Shown: positions 1-7,921, numbered from the stretch's first letter. The stretch is 11,137 bases of DNA from Bacteroidota bacterium (GCA_023409675.1 JAEYRC010000211.1:1-11137), one strand, 5' to 3'. Made by a program: numbers and translations. The notes: generated by a model not told the origin, from the letters alone.

Positions 1-1
1 G

Positions 2-508
2 AATCCGGGAAAGAGTATTGATCTTCCCGATACGGAAAGTGCCAGGGTTTCGCCTCTTGCGACAGAGCTTTTTGGATTTCCCTTTATAAAAGCGGTATTC
101 ATTGCCAGCAATTTTGTTACCCTTACCAAAACGGCGGATACCGAGTGGAACGATGTTATTCCAACCATTCGTCAATTTTTGAAAGATTACCTGGAAGAGG
201 GCAAAGTTGCGGTGAATGAAGATGAAGTTGCTGCGTTGAAACCCGAAAGCAGTAATGTGGTAAGCGCGGATGATGATGATGTGGTGAAGCGGATCAAGGA
301 ATTGCTGGAAAACTATGTAAAGCCTGCTGTTGAAATGGACGGTGGCGCCATTCAGTTTAAAAGTTACGATGATGGGGTGGTAAACCTGATGTTGCAGGGT
401 TCCTGCTCCGGATGCCCTTCTTCCATGATTACCCTGAAAGCCGGAATTGAAGGAATGATGAAACGCATGATTCCGGAGGTTAAAGAGGTGGTCGCTGAAG
501 CAGAATAA
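2..508 (+). CDS. Nfu-type NifU-like Fe-S cluster scaffold protein (5'-truncated by window edge)
   Basis: The reading frame is open from base 2 to the TAA at 506-508 (168 codons visible), so the TTG at 179 is internal and not the start. The first part has the Nfu N-terminal domain character (SPLATELFGFPF, then FIASNFVTLTK and a DTEW segment). The second part is the NifU C-terminal domain with MDGGAIQF followed by the cluster-ligating CxxC in GSCSGCPSS. By family knowledge such proteins bind a [4Fe-4S] cluster in the cytoplasm, probably bridged between two subunits through the CxxC cysteines, and pass it to apo-proteins. A stretch rich in Asp/Glu links the two domains. Relatives usually begin with a short segment ending in NP.T.K, so I infer only about 20 residues are missing upstream. 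The gene ends just before a strong terminator and is probably the last of its transcription unit. Confidence 0.93.
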   Translation, partial: NPGKSIDLPDTESARVSPLATELFGFPFIKAVFIASNFVTLTKTADTEWNDVIPTIRQFLKDYLEEGKVAVNEDEVAALKPESSNVVSADDDDVVKRIKELLENYVKPAVEMDGGAIQFKSYDDGVVNLMLQGSCSGCPSSMITLKAGIEGMMKRMIPEVKEVVAEAE

Positions 509-528
509 TCGATTTTAGCATGAAATTG

Positions 529-572
529 TGGAGTATGCATGCCCTGAACGGCGGACATACTCCATTTTTTTT
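529..572 (+). terminator. Rho-independent terminator after the Nfu gene
   Basis: A perfect 9-bp inverted repeat (TGGAGTATG at 529-537 with CATACTCCA at 556-564) is followed directly by eight T residues (565-572). The 18-base loop can itself pair GCC (541-543) with GGC (550-552). It begins 20 bases after the Nfu stop codon and separates that gene from pnuC, so pnuC needs its own promoter. Confidence 0.85.
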
Positions 573-597
573 ACCTACAGGTTAATGGTCTGGTTGT

Positions 598-1251
598 ATG
601 GATGAGCTCTTCCGGCAGTTTACCGAAGGGATGTTAAGTACCTCCCTGATTGAATTTATCGCTGTAATTTTTGGAATCGGGAGTGTCTGGTTTTCACGCC
701 GGGAAAATATACTGGTATATCCGGTGGGCCTGGTGAACACCATCATCTACATATACCTGAGTTTCAAAGCTCACCTTTTTGGAGAAGCGACGGTTAACTT
801 CTACTATACCGTTATGAGTATTTATGGTTGGATACTCTGGGCAAAAAAGGATTCACTGCGAAAGCCAGCGCTGCAGATCAGTTTTTCCAAGCGCCGGGAA
901 TGGATTCAGCAACTGCTATTTTTCGGTGCTCTTTACCTCATCTTCTTTTTCTCGTTATCCGGACTACGGGAGCATTTTTATTCAGGAACATTGCCCGTTG
1001 CAGATTCCTTCGCTTCGGCCACAGCCTTTACCGCCATGTGGCTGATGGCCAGAAAAAAAGTGGAAAGCTGGGGATGGTGGATCGCTACCAATATCGCCTC
1101 TATACCCCTGTATTTTGTAAAAGGCTATGTATTTACCAGTATTTATTATCTGGTATTGCTTATCCTTGCGGTATCCGGGCTGGCAGCCTGGAGGAAAAAA
1201 GCATTGAACAACGGTCAGCATTCGCCAGCGGGCGTCCAATCATCAGTATGA
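598..1251 (+). CDS. pnuC: PnuC-family nicotinamide riboside transporter
   Basis: The 217-residue protein has about seven hydrophobic segments and the signatures of PnuC transporters: an early SVWFSRRENILVYPVGLVN stretch (29-47), FYYTVMSIYGWILW around 68-81, and a second conserved block at 136-183 containing WGWWIATNIASIPLYF and KGY. PnuC proteins of the inner membrane carry out facilitated diffusion of nicotinamide riboside. Some Bacteroidota paralogues (PnuT) carry thiamine instead. The adjacent overlapping kinase of the NadR type, and the absence of a TPP riboswitch or thi gene beside it, favour nicotinamide riboside here. The start is ATG at 598, 34 bases after the upstream terminator stem, with no evident Shine-Dalgarno. 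The stop TGA overlaps the next start as ATGA (1248-1251), implying translational coupling. Confidence 0.9.
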   Translation: MDELFRQFTEGMLSTSLIEFIAVIFGIGSVWFSRRENILVYPVGLVNTIIYIYLSFKAHLFGEATVNFYYTVMSIYGWILWAKKDSLRKPALQISFSKRREWIQQLLFFGALYLIFFFSLSGLREHFYSGTLPVADSFASATAFTAMWLMARKKVESWGWWIATNIASIPLYFVKGYVFTSIYYLVLLILAVSGLAAWRKKALNNGQHSPAGVQSSV

Positions 1252-1796
1252 AACCAATTCTCAGCAACCATAAAATTGTTATCATCGGGCCGGAATCGAC
1301 AGGAAAGAGCATGCTCGCCCAGCGCCTGGCTGAAAGATTTAACAGTGTTTGGGTTCAGGAATACGCGCGGGAATACCTGCTGCAACACGGTACCCGCTAT
1401 ACCTACAATGACCTGATGCTTATTGCCCGGGGGCAGTTGGAACTTGAGGATGAACTGGCCGCACGGCACCCCGGTAAACCCCTTTTTATTGATACCAATA
1501 TGTATGTGATGAAGGTGTGGTATGAAGTGGTTTTTGGAAAGTGCCCTCCCTTTATTGAAGAGGAGATCGAACGCCGAAAATATGATCTGTACCTGCTGTG
1601 TGCTGTCGACCTTCCCTGGGTGAAAGATGAGCTGCGGGAATACCCCGAACTGGAAAAACGTCAGGCCTTATTCGATCGGTATAAATCGCTTTTGCAAAAC
1701 CAGCCCGTTCCCTGGGCGGTTATAAGCGGCAGTAATGAACAACGTGTAGAAAATGCGGTAGCCGTGATTGAATCCCATTTCCATACAGGTCTATAA
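1248..1796 (+). CDS. NadR-like nicotinamide riboside kinase (single-domain ATPase)
   Basis: The frame is open well upstream inside pnuC, but the start that makes biological sense is ATG 1248, giving 182 residues (MKPILSNHKIVIIGPESTGKS). Visible elements are a Walker A P-loop GPESTGKS at 14-21, EYAREYL at 38-44, an FIDTN strand with Asp82, and a lid-like DLPWVKDELRE at 121-131. These match the C-terminal ribosylnicotinamide kinase domain of NadR. The N-terminal HTH repressor and the NMN adenylyltransferase domain of enterobacterial NadR are absent, so it should only phosphorylate nicotinamide riboside to NMN with ATP. Overlap of its start with the pnuC stop supports a transport-and-trap pair, the kinase driving uptake by consuming the free riboside. 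The exact substrate is inferred from family and neighbour. Confidence 0.88.
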   Translation: MKPILSNHKIVIIGPESTGKSMLAQRLAERFNSVWVQEYAREYLLQHGTRYTYNDLMLIARGQLELEDELAARHPGKPLFIDTNMYVMKVWYEVVFGKCPPFIEEEIERRKYDLYLLCAVDLPWVKDELREYPELEKRQALFDRYKSLLQNQPVPWAVISGSNEQRVENAVAVIESHFHTGL

Positions 1797-1805
1797 ACAA
1801 AAGTA

Positions 1806-3473
1806 ATGAGGGAAATACTGCTGAAACATCACCGCGCACTGTTTTACATCTTATGGCTTACCCTTAATTTGGTGCAGGCCGCGTTAACCGGACTGTTGGA
1901 TGATGAAGCGTATTATTGGGTATATGCCCAGTACCCGGCCTGGGGATACTTCGATCACCCTCCAATGATCGCCTGGCTGATCAGGGCGGGAACGACCCTT
2001 TTCCCGGGGGAGTTTGGGGTTCGGTTCTGGATAGCGGTGCTGAATACCGCTACCGTTTTTGTCATCGGCCAGTTGATCAGTTCAACAAACCACCGGCTGT
2101 TTTATGCCATTTGTTTTTCCCTTGCCGTGGCCCAGATAGGAGGAATACTGGCCGTTCCTGATCTTCCGCTCCTGTTCTTCACCGCTGTATTTTTCCTGGC
2201 CTATCGGCGTTTTGCGGAACGCATGGATATTGTGGCAGTAGTGTCGCTGGCTTTGGCTGTTGCCCTGATGCTATACAGTAAGTATCATGGGATACTGATC
2301 ATCCTGTTCACCCTGATGTCGAATCCTAAGTTGTTCCTGAAGTATCAGACCTACCTTGTTATGGCACTTGCGGGTTTGTTGTTCCTTCCCCACATAATAT
2401 GGCAGGTGGAAAATGGAATGCCTTCGGTACAGTATCATTTGTTTGAACGCAATGCTCCTGCCTATCAATTCTCCTTTACCCTTGAATACTTCAGCGGACA
2501 ACTCGCATTTGCCGGACCAGTTATTGGCTGGCTGCTGTTGTATGCTGCGTTCCGATATAAGAGCCGCTCGGCCGTAGAAAAAGCGTTGAAATATTCTATG
2601 GTCGGCGTTTACCTGTTCTTTCTCATCAGCAGTCTTCGCGGCCGGGTGGAAGCCAACTGGACTGTCCCCGCGTTTGTTGCTTTAATAGTGCTGAGTACAA
2701 ATTATCTTTCTACTGCACCCCGTCTCGAAAAATGGGTTTACCGCCTGTTGCCCGTGACACTGCTGCTGGTACTTGCCCTCAGGGTATTTATGGCGCTGGA
2801 TATACCCCGGGTGGAAGCGATCAGCAAAGATGAATTTCATGGCAATGAAACCTGGGTATCCGAGGTTGAACAACGCGCCCAGGGACTTCCGGTCGTATTT
2901 ATGGATTCGTATCAAAAGCCTTCGAAATACTTTTTTTATTCCGGTAAGCCGGCAATGAGTTTCAATACTATCACCTATCGGCGGAATAATTACAATTACT
3001 GGCCGCTGGAAGATTCCATGCTGAATAAAAAAGTCTTTATAGCGGGCTGGAAGGGTCCGGTTTTCCCTGCGGAATTCAGCGACAGCTACCTGAAGCAGTA
3101 TGGCAGTCGTATCGTTGACAACTATTACTCTTTTTCAAAAGTGCGGCTGGTGGATGCAGGGGTTACATCCGTAAAAGATGGCGTTGCAGCGTTGCAGTTC
3201 AGGGCTGAATTCCCCGACCATTACCTGCATGCCTTCAATACGCCCGGAATGGATACGGCTTCATTGCACCTTGCCATATTGCGCGAAAATCAGCCGGTGA
3301 TTTTTTTCCCTGCGGGGATGAGTGTAAAGGAATTGAAGTCAGGCGCTGAATTTCGTTTACGGGTACCTGTTACACTGGGCAAGGGTGCGCATTACGCGCG
3401 ACTGGCCATATCAAGCTGTATGCCCGGATATCCTTCGGTAAACAGTACGGGGTTCAGCCTGGTGGTGGACTAA
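1806..3473 (+). CDS. GT39-family (PMT/ArnT-like) membrane glycosyltransferase
   Basis: This 555-residue multispanning protein starts with a hydrophobic helix and then shows the GT39 hallmarks: an acidic pair in LDDEAYYW (31-38) in the first outer loop, YFDHPP (48-53), PDLPLLFF (118-125), YSKYHG (157-162) and RGRVEANW (278-285). About 9-11 membrane segments end near residue 330. The rest (about 340-555) is a soluble, presumably periplasmic domain that includes a KPSKYFFYSGKP segment. Such enzymes use polyprenyl-phosphate sugars to glycosylate lipids or proteins on the outer face of the inner membrane. Donor and acceptor cannot be told from sequence. It begins 9 bases after the kinase stop without a Shine-Dalgarno and probably shares that mRNA, although it has no obvious link with NAD metabolism. 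No clear terminator follows. Confidence 0.88.
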   Translation: MREILLKHHRALFYILWLTLNLVQAALTGLLDDEAYYWVYAQYPAWGYFDHPPMIAWLIRAGTTLFPGEFGVRFWIAVLNTATVFVIGQLISSTNHRLFYAICFSLAVAQIGGILAVPDLPLLFFTAVFFLAYRRFAERMDIVAVVSLALAVALMLYSKYHGILIILFTLMSNPKLFLKYQTYLVMALAGLLFLPHIIWQVENGMPSVQYHLFERNAPAYQFSFTLEYFSGQLAFAGPVIGWLLLYAAFRYKSRSAVEKALKYSMVGVYLFFLISSLRGRVEANWTVPAFVALIVLSTNYLSTAPRLEKWVYRLLPVTLLLVLALRVFMALDIPRVEAISKDEFHGNETWVSEVEQRAQGLPVVFMDSYQKPSKYFFYSGKPAMSFNTITYRRNNYNYWPLEDSMLNKKVFIAGWKGPVFPAEFSDSYLKQYGSRIVDNYYSFSKVRLVDAGVTSVKDGVAALQFRAEFPDHYLHAFNTPGMDTASLHLAILRENQPVIFFPAGMSVKELKSGAEFRLRVPVTLGKGAHYARLAISSCMPGYPSVNSTGFSLVVD

Positions 3474-3627
3474 TAGCAGGGTAAGTATCGTTATTCCGCG
3501 CTGATCGTTGTAAATTCAATCAGTCGTTTGGCTGACAACATTCAGGCAGCTTATTTTTAAATGAAAAGCCTTTTGTTCCGGTCATTCTTCGGTTCATCAT
3601 TATCATCACAACATTAAAGCACTTTAT

Positions 3628-3987
3628 ATGCTGACTGCCATTCATCCTAAACTGCCCATGCGCAGCAAGGCTGCAACAACGGATTATTACATTCGTCAAT
3701 TAGGCTTTCGAATAGCAGGAAATGCGGATTATGAAGGATACCTGATGGTAGAGCGTGATAGTATTCAGCTTCACTTTTTTGAATTTAAAGATCTCGACCC
3801 TAAGCAAAATTATGGCCAGGTATATATCCGTACAAATGATATCGACAATCTATACCAGACATTCATCGATCATAAGGTCGACATTCATCCCAACGGAAAA
3901 TTACAAGTGAAACCCTGGGGTCAAAAAGAATTTTCATTGCTTGATCCGGACAATAATCTGTTAACTTTCGGACAGCAGAATACCTGA
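3628..3987 (+). CDS. VOC-family protein, bleomycin-resistance-like
   Basis: The 119-residue single-domain protein has the vicinal oxygen chelate fold pattern of two beta-alpha-beta-beta-beta units. Its layout follows bleomycin-binding proteins closely: PKLPMRS near the N-terminus, DYYIRQLGFRI (19-29), LHFFEFKDLDP (48-58), an IRTNDIDNLYQTF helix (67-79), and the C-terminal KPWGQKEFSLLDPDNNLL (95-112). Known relatives (Tn5 Ble, ShBle) dimerise and sequester bleomycin-type glycopeptides without a metal. Chromosomal relatives often have no tested ligand, so drug binding is only a possibility. The start could be ATG 3628 or, less likely, ATG 3658. The first includes the strand that normally opens the fold and is preferred. 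It is flanked by 154 bases upstream and converges with mtgA, so it appears monocistronic. Confidence 0.85.
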   Translation: MLTAIHPKLPMRSKAATTDYYIRQLGFRIAGNADYEGYLMVERDSIQLHFFEFKDLDPKQNYGQVYIRTNDIDNLYQTFIDHKVDIHPNGKLQVKPWGQKEFSLLDPDNNLLTFGQQNT

Positions 3988-4071
3988 CACTGCCGGTTAC
4001 GGTCATACGAAAACAAGTTGCAGGCCTGTTATGCTCATGGGTCTATGATTAATACAGGGAATGCCAGAGCT

Positions 4072-4779
4072 TCATTTTGTAATCAGTTCCTGGATATCCG
4101 GATCGCTTTGAATGTTATTCATCTGCCGGATGACCCATTGCTGCCGGTTTGAAACATAGCGCGAGAGTGGTTTTATGGTATAGCGTTTTGGGTTGGGGAG
4201 CGCGGCCGCAATCATGGCGGCTTCGCGCCGGTTGAGTTTGGCGGCATCTTTATTAAAGAATTCCCGGGACGCGGCCTGAATGCCATACACCCCTTTGCCC
4301 ATTTCAATAACATTCAGGTAGATATCGAGAATACGTTTCTTACCCCAGATCAGTTCGATCATAAAAGTGAAATACACTTCCAGGCCTTTGCGAACCCAGC
4401 TTCTTCCCTGCCAGAGGAAAACATTTTTTGCCACCTGTTGACTGATGGTGGAGGCACCCCGCACACGAGTTGGGCGGGAGCGATTGTTATCAATAGCTTT
4501 ATTGATGCTTTTCCAGTCGAAGCCGTTATGGTCGGGGAACAGTTGATCTTCCGAAGCAATAACGGCCAATCGGGCATAGGAGGAAATCTCTTCCCGTGCG
4601 ACATAATCCCGCTTTAATCCATCACCGGAAATCCATGCCGAAGCCTGGGTTAGAGTAATTGGGGGGTAGATCCATTTCAATAAAAAGAGATACAATAAAT
4701 GCAGTATAAAAAGAATCAGCAGAAGGCGTTTGAGTTTACGCCACATTCTGGGAATGATTCCTTTGGTTTTCAGGGCCAT
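4072..4779 (-). CDS. mtgA: Monofunctional biosynthetic peptidoglycan transglycosylase
   Basis: The protein of 235 residues has a basic N-terminus, one membrane anchor (about 19-37), and a GT51 glycosyltransferase domain. Conserved motifs are IASEDQLFPDHNGFDW with the catalytic Glu at 77, RGASTISQQVAKN (107-119), WVRKGLEVYFTFMIE, and IYLNVIEMGKGVYGI (153-167) with the second key Glu at 159. No transpeptidase domain follows, which defines MtgA rather than a class A PBP. It polymerises lipid II into glycan strands on the periplasmic face. The frame extends 11 codons further to a GTG (4812), but that start has no better support and lies over a small inverted repeat. ATG 4779 gives the usual family length. 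It follows the secreted-protein gene by 68 bases and is probably in its operon. Confidence 0.92.
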   Translation of the reverse strand: MALKTKGIIPRMWRKLKRLLLILFILHLLYLFLLKWIYPPITLTQASAWISGDGLKRDYVAREEISSYARLAVIASEDQLFPDHNGFDWKSINKAIDNNRSRPTRVRGASTISQQVAKNVFLWQGRSWVRKGLEVYFTFMIELIWGKKRILDIYLNVIEMGKGVYGIQAASREFFNKDAAKLNRREAAMIAAALPNPKRYTIKPLSRYVSNRQQWVIRQMNNIQSDPDIQELITK

Positions 4780-4789
4780 AATGCTATCA

Positions 4790-4829
4790 CTTCGGTTTTT
4801 AATAAGAACCACCGAAGGTAATAAGAACC
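4790..4829 (-). repeat. Short inverted and direct repeats before mtgA
   Basis: Between the secreted-protein gene and mtgA, CTTCGGT (4790-4796) and ACCGAAG (4811-4817) form a 7-bp inverted repeat with a 14-base loop. AATAAGAACC occurs twice in the same orientation (4801-4810 and 4820-4829). In mtgA mRNA the inverted repeat would be a leader hairpin about 11 bases before the ATG. It may be a local duplication or a regulatory structure, and no T-tract makes it a terminator. Confidence 0.4.
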
Positions 4830-4847
4830 GCAGTGTTTGGCGGAGGC

Positions 4848-5408
4848 TTATTCATTTTTTACATATTGAACCTTATATTTTCCACCGGCTTTATCGCGGC
4901 TTTTTTTAACCTGCTGCCATAAAATGCCGGTTCCGCCTGCGACAAGTCCGACTCCGATCGATACCAGCTTATTATCTTCGGAAAAAGATTCTTTACGGTA
5001 CAAGGTATTAACAGATTCGAGCACGGCATATCCGAAGCCGGCACGGATTAGTATGCCGGGAATGGTGATATTGGAAAATCCTTTGCGTCGGCGGGGTTTA
5101 TAATCAAAATGTTCTATATCGGCAAAATGTAACCGGATGGTATAGATCACCGTATCCAGTGAGGGAAGCCCGAACTGATTACCCACCTGGTAAATCTCCT
5201 GCTGCTCGATATAAACGGAATCATTGGCGATACGGGTAATCATACCATTCAGCGAGAATCCGGTGAGCGTAACGCCTTTAAGGAAAGTACCGGGAAAGTA
5301 GGTTTTGAGAGTCCGGTTATTGTTCTTTTTGAGTACGATGAAGTCGGATTTCTGAGCCGCGGTACCGGAAGCGGTCAGGATCAACAGCATGAACAAAAGG
5401 TATTTCAT
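4848..5408 (-). CDS. Secreted or envelope protein of unknown function (Bacteroidota type)
   Basis: I do not recognise a named family for this 186-residue protein. It begins with a clear Sec signal peptide (MKYLLFMLLILTASGTAAQ) that would be cut after an Ala around residue 18. There is no lipobox cysteine. The mature N-terminal half is predicted to be beta-rich, with IVLKKNNNRTLKTYFPG, NGMITRIANDSVYIEQQ and TIRLHFADIEHFDY. I recall similar patterns in uncharacterised Bacteroidota proteins. A basic patch KPRRRKGF (104-111) precedes two hydrophobic stretches (about 114-133 and 148-165, the second rich in Gly) that could span or associate with a membrane. The ATG at 5408 is supported by the signal peptide. 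It lies between the lysE-type gene (45 bases) and mtgA (68 bases) on the same strand, so an envelope role is plausible but unproven. Confidence 0.75.
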   Translation of the reverse strand: MKYLLFMLLILTASGTAAQKSDFIVLKKNNNRTLKTYFPGTFLKGVTLTGFSLNGMITRIANDSVYIEQQEIYQVGNQFGLPSLDTVIYTIRLHFADIEHFDYKPRRRKGFSNITIPGILIRAGFGYAVLESVNTLYRKESFSEDNKLVSIGVGLVAGGTGILWQQVKKSRDKAGGKYKVQYVKNE

Positions 5409-5453
5409 AAAACCACCGGTTAAAAATCTGGTTGACCTGCTTCCTGATATTGG

Positions 5454-6098
5454 TTAAGGGTTATTTTCCTGCGAAAGGTACAATGTTCCGGCGAGTAAGG
5501 CCACGCCAAATCCAATAAGAATACTGCCTGAAATTTTGTTAATGACAGTTATGGTTCGAAGGGTGAGTTTATTGCGCAGCTTCCCGGCCATAAGTACTTT
5601 GAAAATGTCGGCCGCGAAATTCAGTCCCAGGCAAACCGAAAATATGATCAGGCGCTGGTTGAAGGAAAACTTACCGGCTAAGGTGGTAGCGGTTCCGAGC
5701 CAGAAAAGAAACACATTCGGATTGAGGGTATTGATCAGAAAGCCGGAAGAGAAAATGCGGGCCATATCGCGTTTCCTGAAACGGAAAACGGCACCCTCTG
5801 TGCCAGTCTGTAATTTTATCTTTTTGAAAAATACGTAGAATACACCCAGGGTAATCAGGAAAAAGCTGCCTACAATTCCGAGCACATTTTTATAGGCCAT
5901 CAGGTTGGTAACAAACTCTGAAAAAGCATTGCTCAGCACCACGAGAATAATATCACTCAACCAAACACCGGCAATGAAACTGAACCCACCTTCTTTACCA
6001 TTATTCAGGCTTTGCTTTATGACGGTAAAAATGACGGGGCCTACCGAAATGGCTAAAATCAATCCTAGTGTTAATCCGCTTAATATGGCCTGCCACAT
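5454..6098 (-). CDS. LysE/RhtB-family translocator
   Basis: The 214-residue integral membrane protein has about six hydrophobic segments and the LysE superfamily signatures: LAISVGPVIFTVIKQSL (15-31), KEGGFSFIAGVWLSD (35-49), and NTLNPNVFLFW (123-133). The first and last resemble the duplicated GP and NP motifs seen in amino-acid exporters. By family such proteins export amino acids or related metabolites across the inner membrane. The substrate here is unknown, and Bacteroidota members are mostly uncharacterised. The frame is open 26 codons further to 6176, but that extension is polar and unlike the family. The ATG at 6098 fits the family N-terminus and has a weak Shine-Dalgarno AGG about 8-10 bases upstream, unusual in this window. 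It appears to head a run with the secreted protein and mtgA. Confidence 0.85.
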   Translation of the reverse strand: MWQAILSGLTLGLILAISVGPVIFTVIKQSLNNGKEGGFSFIAGVWLSDIILVVLSNAFSEFVTNLMAYKNVLGIVGSFFLITLGVFYVFFKKIKLQTGTEGAVFRFRKRDMARIFSSGFLINTLNPNVFLFWLGTATTLAGKFSFNQRLIIFSVCLGLNFAADIFKVLMAGKLRNKLTLRTITVINKISGSILIGFGVALLAGTLYLSQENNP

Positions 6099-6318
6099 AA
6101 ATTTTACCTGGTTTAAAACGGGGTGGTACGATAGCCCCGGTTTGTCATTGCTGTACCTTAACAACAATTTACCCAAAGTTTCTTTCCGCGGATCCTATTC
6201 CATCCGCATTGGCATCGTCGCCGGTCTGATGTTCCTCTTGTAACAGTCAACAGCACATGCTGTACAATCATCTATCACCCCGAATAAAATACCACATACC
6301 AATTTACTTCTATTAAGC

Positions 6319-7848
6319 TTATGTAAGTGTTCCTTTATCCAGATAGGTCAGCCAGTCTTCCAGCATCTTGCCTTTCATTACCCGCGGGAATTTGTGCTGC
6401 CCGCCAATCTTTCCTTTCAACCGCATAAATTCCATAAACCGGTTTTCCGGTAGAATCTGCACATAAATGTCCTTCAGTGCGCTGCCCCGCTCGGTAGCAT
6501 AATCATCGTTTAGGCTTTTCAGGTGTTCATCAAGCCGAACTTTTAACGCTTCCGGATCAACCTGATCATCACACGCCACCCACCACTGGTGCGCAAAGAA
6601 TAGTCCGTGTGGTATGCCCGCCACCGTGAATTCAGGAATAGAAACCTCCAGCTCTTTGCCTGTAAGCTGAATAGCCTTATTCATATTGTCAACACTGAGG
6701 TGTTCACCAACCAGGCTTAAAAAATGTTTTGTACGCCCGGTTATATTGATCTCAAGCCGGTCTTTATCAACCAACCTGATAGTATCTCCGATAAGGTAGC
6801 GCCATGCGCCGGCAACGGTACTGAGTAAAATGGCATAATCACGCCCCATTTCAATCTCATCGATCATCAGGGTTTCCGCGTTCGGGTTCAGGTTGCCATC
6901 CGCATCAAAATTGGTATCGTTGAACGGTACAAATTCAAAAAAGATATGCTGCCCCGTAGCAAGCCGCATGCCCTTCGCAAACTGGCGGTCCTGGTAGGCG
7001 ATAAATCCTTCCGATGCCAGGTAGGTTTCAATATAGGTCAGCTTCTTTGCCACCAGTTTTTCAAATCCCTGTTTATAGGGTTCAAAGGAAACGCCGCCAT
7101 GAACAAAGAATGAAAGGTTAGGCCAGATGTCGTGAATCGTTTTCAGCTTATAACGCTCGATAATCTTTTCCATACACATCTGGATCCAGGCCGGCACGCC
7201 CACCACGAAGCTGATATCCCAGTTGGGCGCCTCTTCCACGATTGCATCTATTTTTGAATTCCAGTCTTTGGTACGGGCGATCTTTTTTCCGGGTTTGTAA
7301 AACGGTGAAAACCAGAAAGGGACTTTCTTTGCGGTGATTCCGCTGAGGTCGCCGGAATAATAGCCCGGTCCTTTTTCAAGATCAGTACTTCCTCCCAACA
7401 TCAGCCAGCCTTTTCCAATACTGCGGACGGGTATATTCTGATAGGTTCTGAGCGTCAGCAACTGGCGAACCATTACAATTCGATTGCCCCTCATCAGATC
7501 GTCGGTAATAGGAATGTATTTACTGGCTGATTCGGAGGTGCCGGAACTCAGCGCGAAATATTTTATTTTTCCGGGCCAGCAAACATCCGGTTTTCCCTGT
7601 AGCGTTTTGTGCCACCAGTCGGCATAGATCTTATTATAATCGTGTAAAGGGACCTGCTTTTTAAATTCCTGGTAAGGATTTTTGGAAAGCATGATCTGGT
7701 CAAAATTAAACGCCTGTCCAAATTCGGTAAACCTCGCCCTTGTTATCAGTTTGTTCAACACCTTTAACTGCCGCGTTTTAGGCGACTTAGGCGCGAGCCT
7801 AAGGGTTTTGAGCACCGATTTTGGTAATTTGATTTCAAATAATGCCAT
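6319..7848 (-). CDS. GH3-family acyl-acid amido synthetase-like protein
   Basis: The 509-residue protein is full length for the GH3 family, first known from plant auxin and jasmonate conjugating enzymes and common in Bacteroidota. The three nucleotide-binding motifs of this ANL-like fold are visible: FALSSGTSES (98-107), ETYLASEGF (274-282) and WRYLIGDTIRL (349-359). GRTKHFLSLVGEHLS (371-385) marks the hinge to the mobile C-terminal domain. The chemistry expected from the family is ATP-dependent adenylation of a carboxylic acid and transfer to an amine. The bacterial substrates are unknown to me, and no hormone role should be assumed. It follows the GT2 gene by 73 bases on the same strand, with a possible promoter in that gap. 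No intact motif is missing, so the protein is probably active. Confidence 0.9.
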   Translation of the reverse strand: MALFEIKLPKSVLKTLRLAPKSPKTRQLKVLNKLITRARFTEFGQAFNFDQIMLSKNPYQEFKKQVPLHDYNKIYADWWHKTLQGKPDVCWPGKIKYFALSSGTSESASKYIPITDDLMRGNRIVMVRQLLTLRTYQNIPVRSIGKGWLMLGGSTDLEKGPGYYSGDLSGITAKKVPFWFSPFYKPGKKIARTKDWNSKIDAIVEEAPNWDISFVVGVPAWIQMCMEKIIERYKLKTIHDIWPNLSFFVHGGVSFEPYKQGFEKLVAKKLTYIETYLASEGFIAYQDRQFAKGMRLATGQHIFFEFVPFNDTNFDADGNLNPNAETLMIDEIEMGRDYAILLSTVAGAWRYLIGDTIRLVDKDRLEINITGRTKHFLSLVGEHLSVDNMNKAIQLTGKELEVSIPEFTVAGIPHGLFFAHQWWVACDDQVDPEALKVRLDEHLKSLNDDYATERGSALKDIYVQILPENRFMEFMRLKGKIGGQHKFPRVMKGKMLEDWLTYLDKGTLT

Positions 7849-7874
7849 TCAATAGTCCCTTTTGCCGGGAAGGG

Positions 7875-7882
7875 CAAATTTA
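7875..7882 (-). promoter_or_regulatory. Possible Bacteroidota -7 box before the GH3 gene
   Basis: On the minus strand the gap between the GT2 and GH3 genes contains TAAATTTG, an exact match to TAnnTTTG, with the GH3 ATG 26 bases further on. I see no TTG at the expected 19-21 base distance upstream, so this is a weak call. The short leader that would result includes CCCTT and AAGGG, which could pair. Confidence 0.35.
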
Positions 7883-7921
7883 AGTCAATAAGGCTTAAAC
7901 TCTGGCTTTTACCTTTGGATA

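Noticed and set aside
828..1247. Upstream extension of the kinase frame inside pnuC
   Set aside because: The translation there is unrelated to any kinase and overlaps the well-supported pnuC. The family N-terminus and P-loop spacing fit ATG 1248.
3561..3617. 18-codon ORF (MKSLLFRSFFGSS...) upstream of the VOC gene
   Set aside because: It is short with no ribosome site or attenuator-like hairpin after it, and is probably chance.
3988..4071. Possible bidirectional terminator between the convergent VOC and mtgA genes
   Set aside because: Only a five-bp CCTGT/ACAGG pairing with a long loop and no T-tract on either strand.
6119..6139. CGGGG/CCCCG hairpin before the lysE-type gene
   Set aside because: Only five base pairs with an 11-base loop; no riboswitch consensus recognised and no convincing T-tract.
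6250..6263. Palindrome ACAGCA-CA-TGCTGT between the GH3 and lysE-type genes
   Set aside because: Six-bp arms occur often by chance and no -7 box stands next to it; the operator idea is unsupported.
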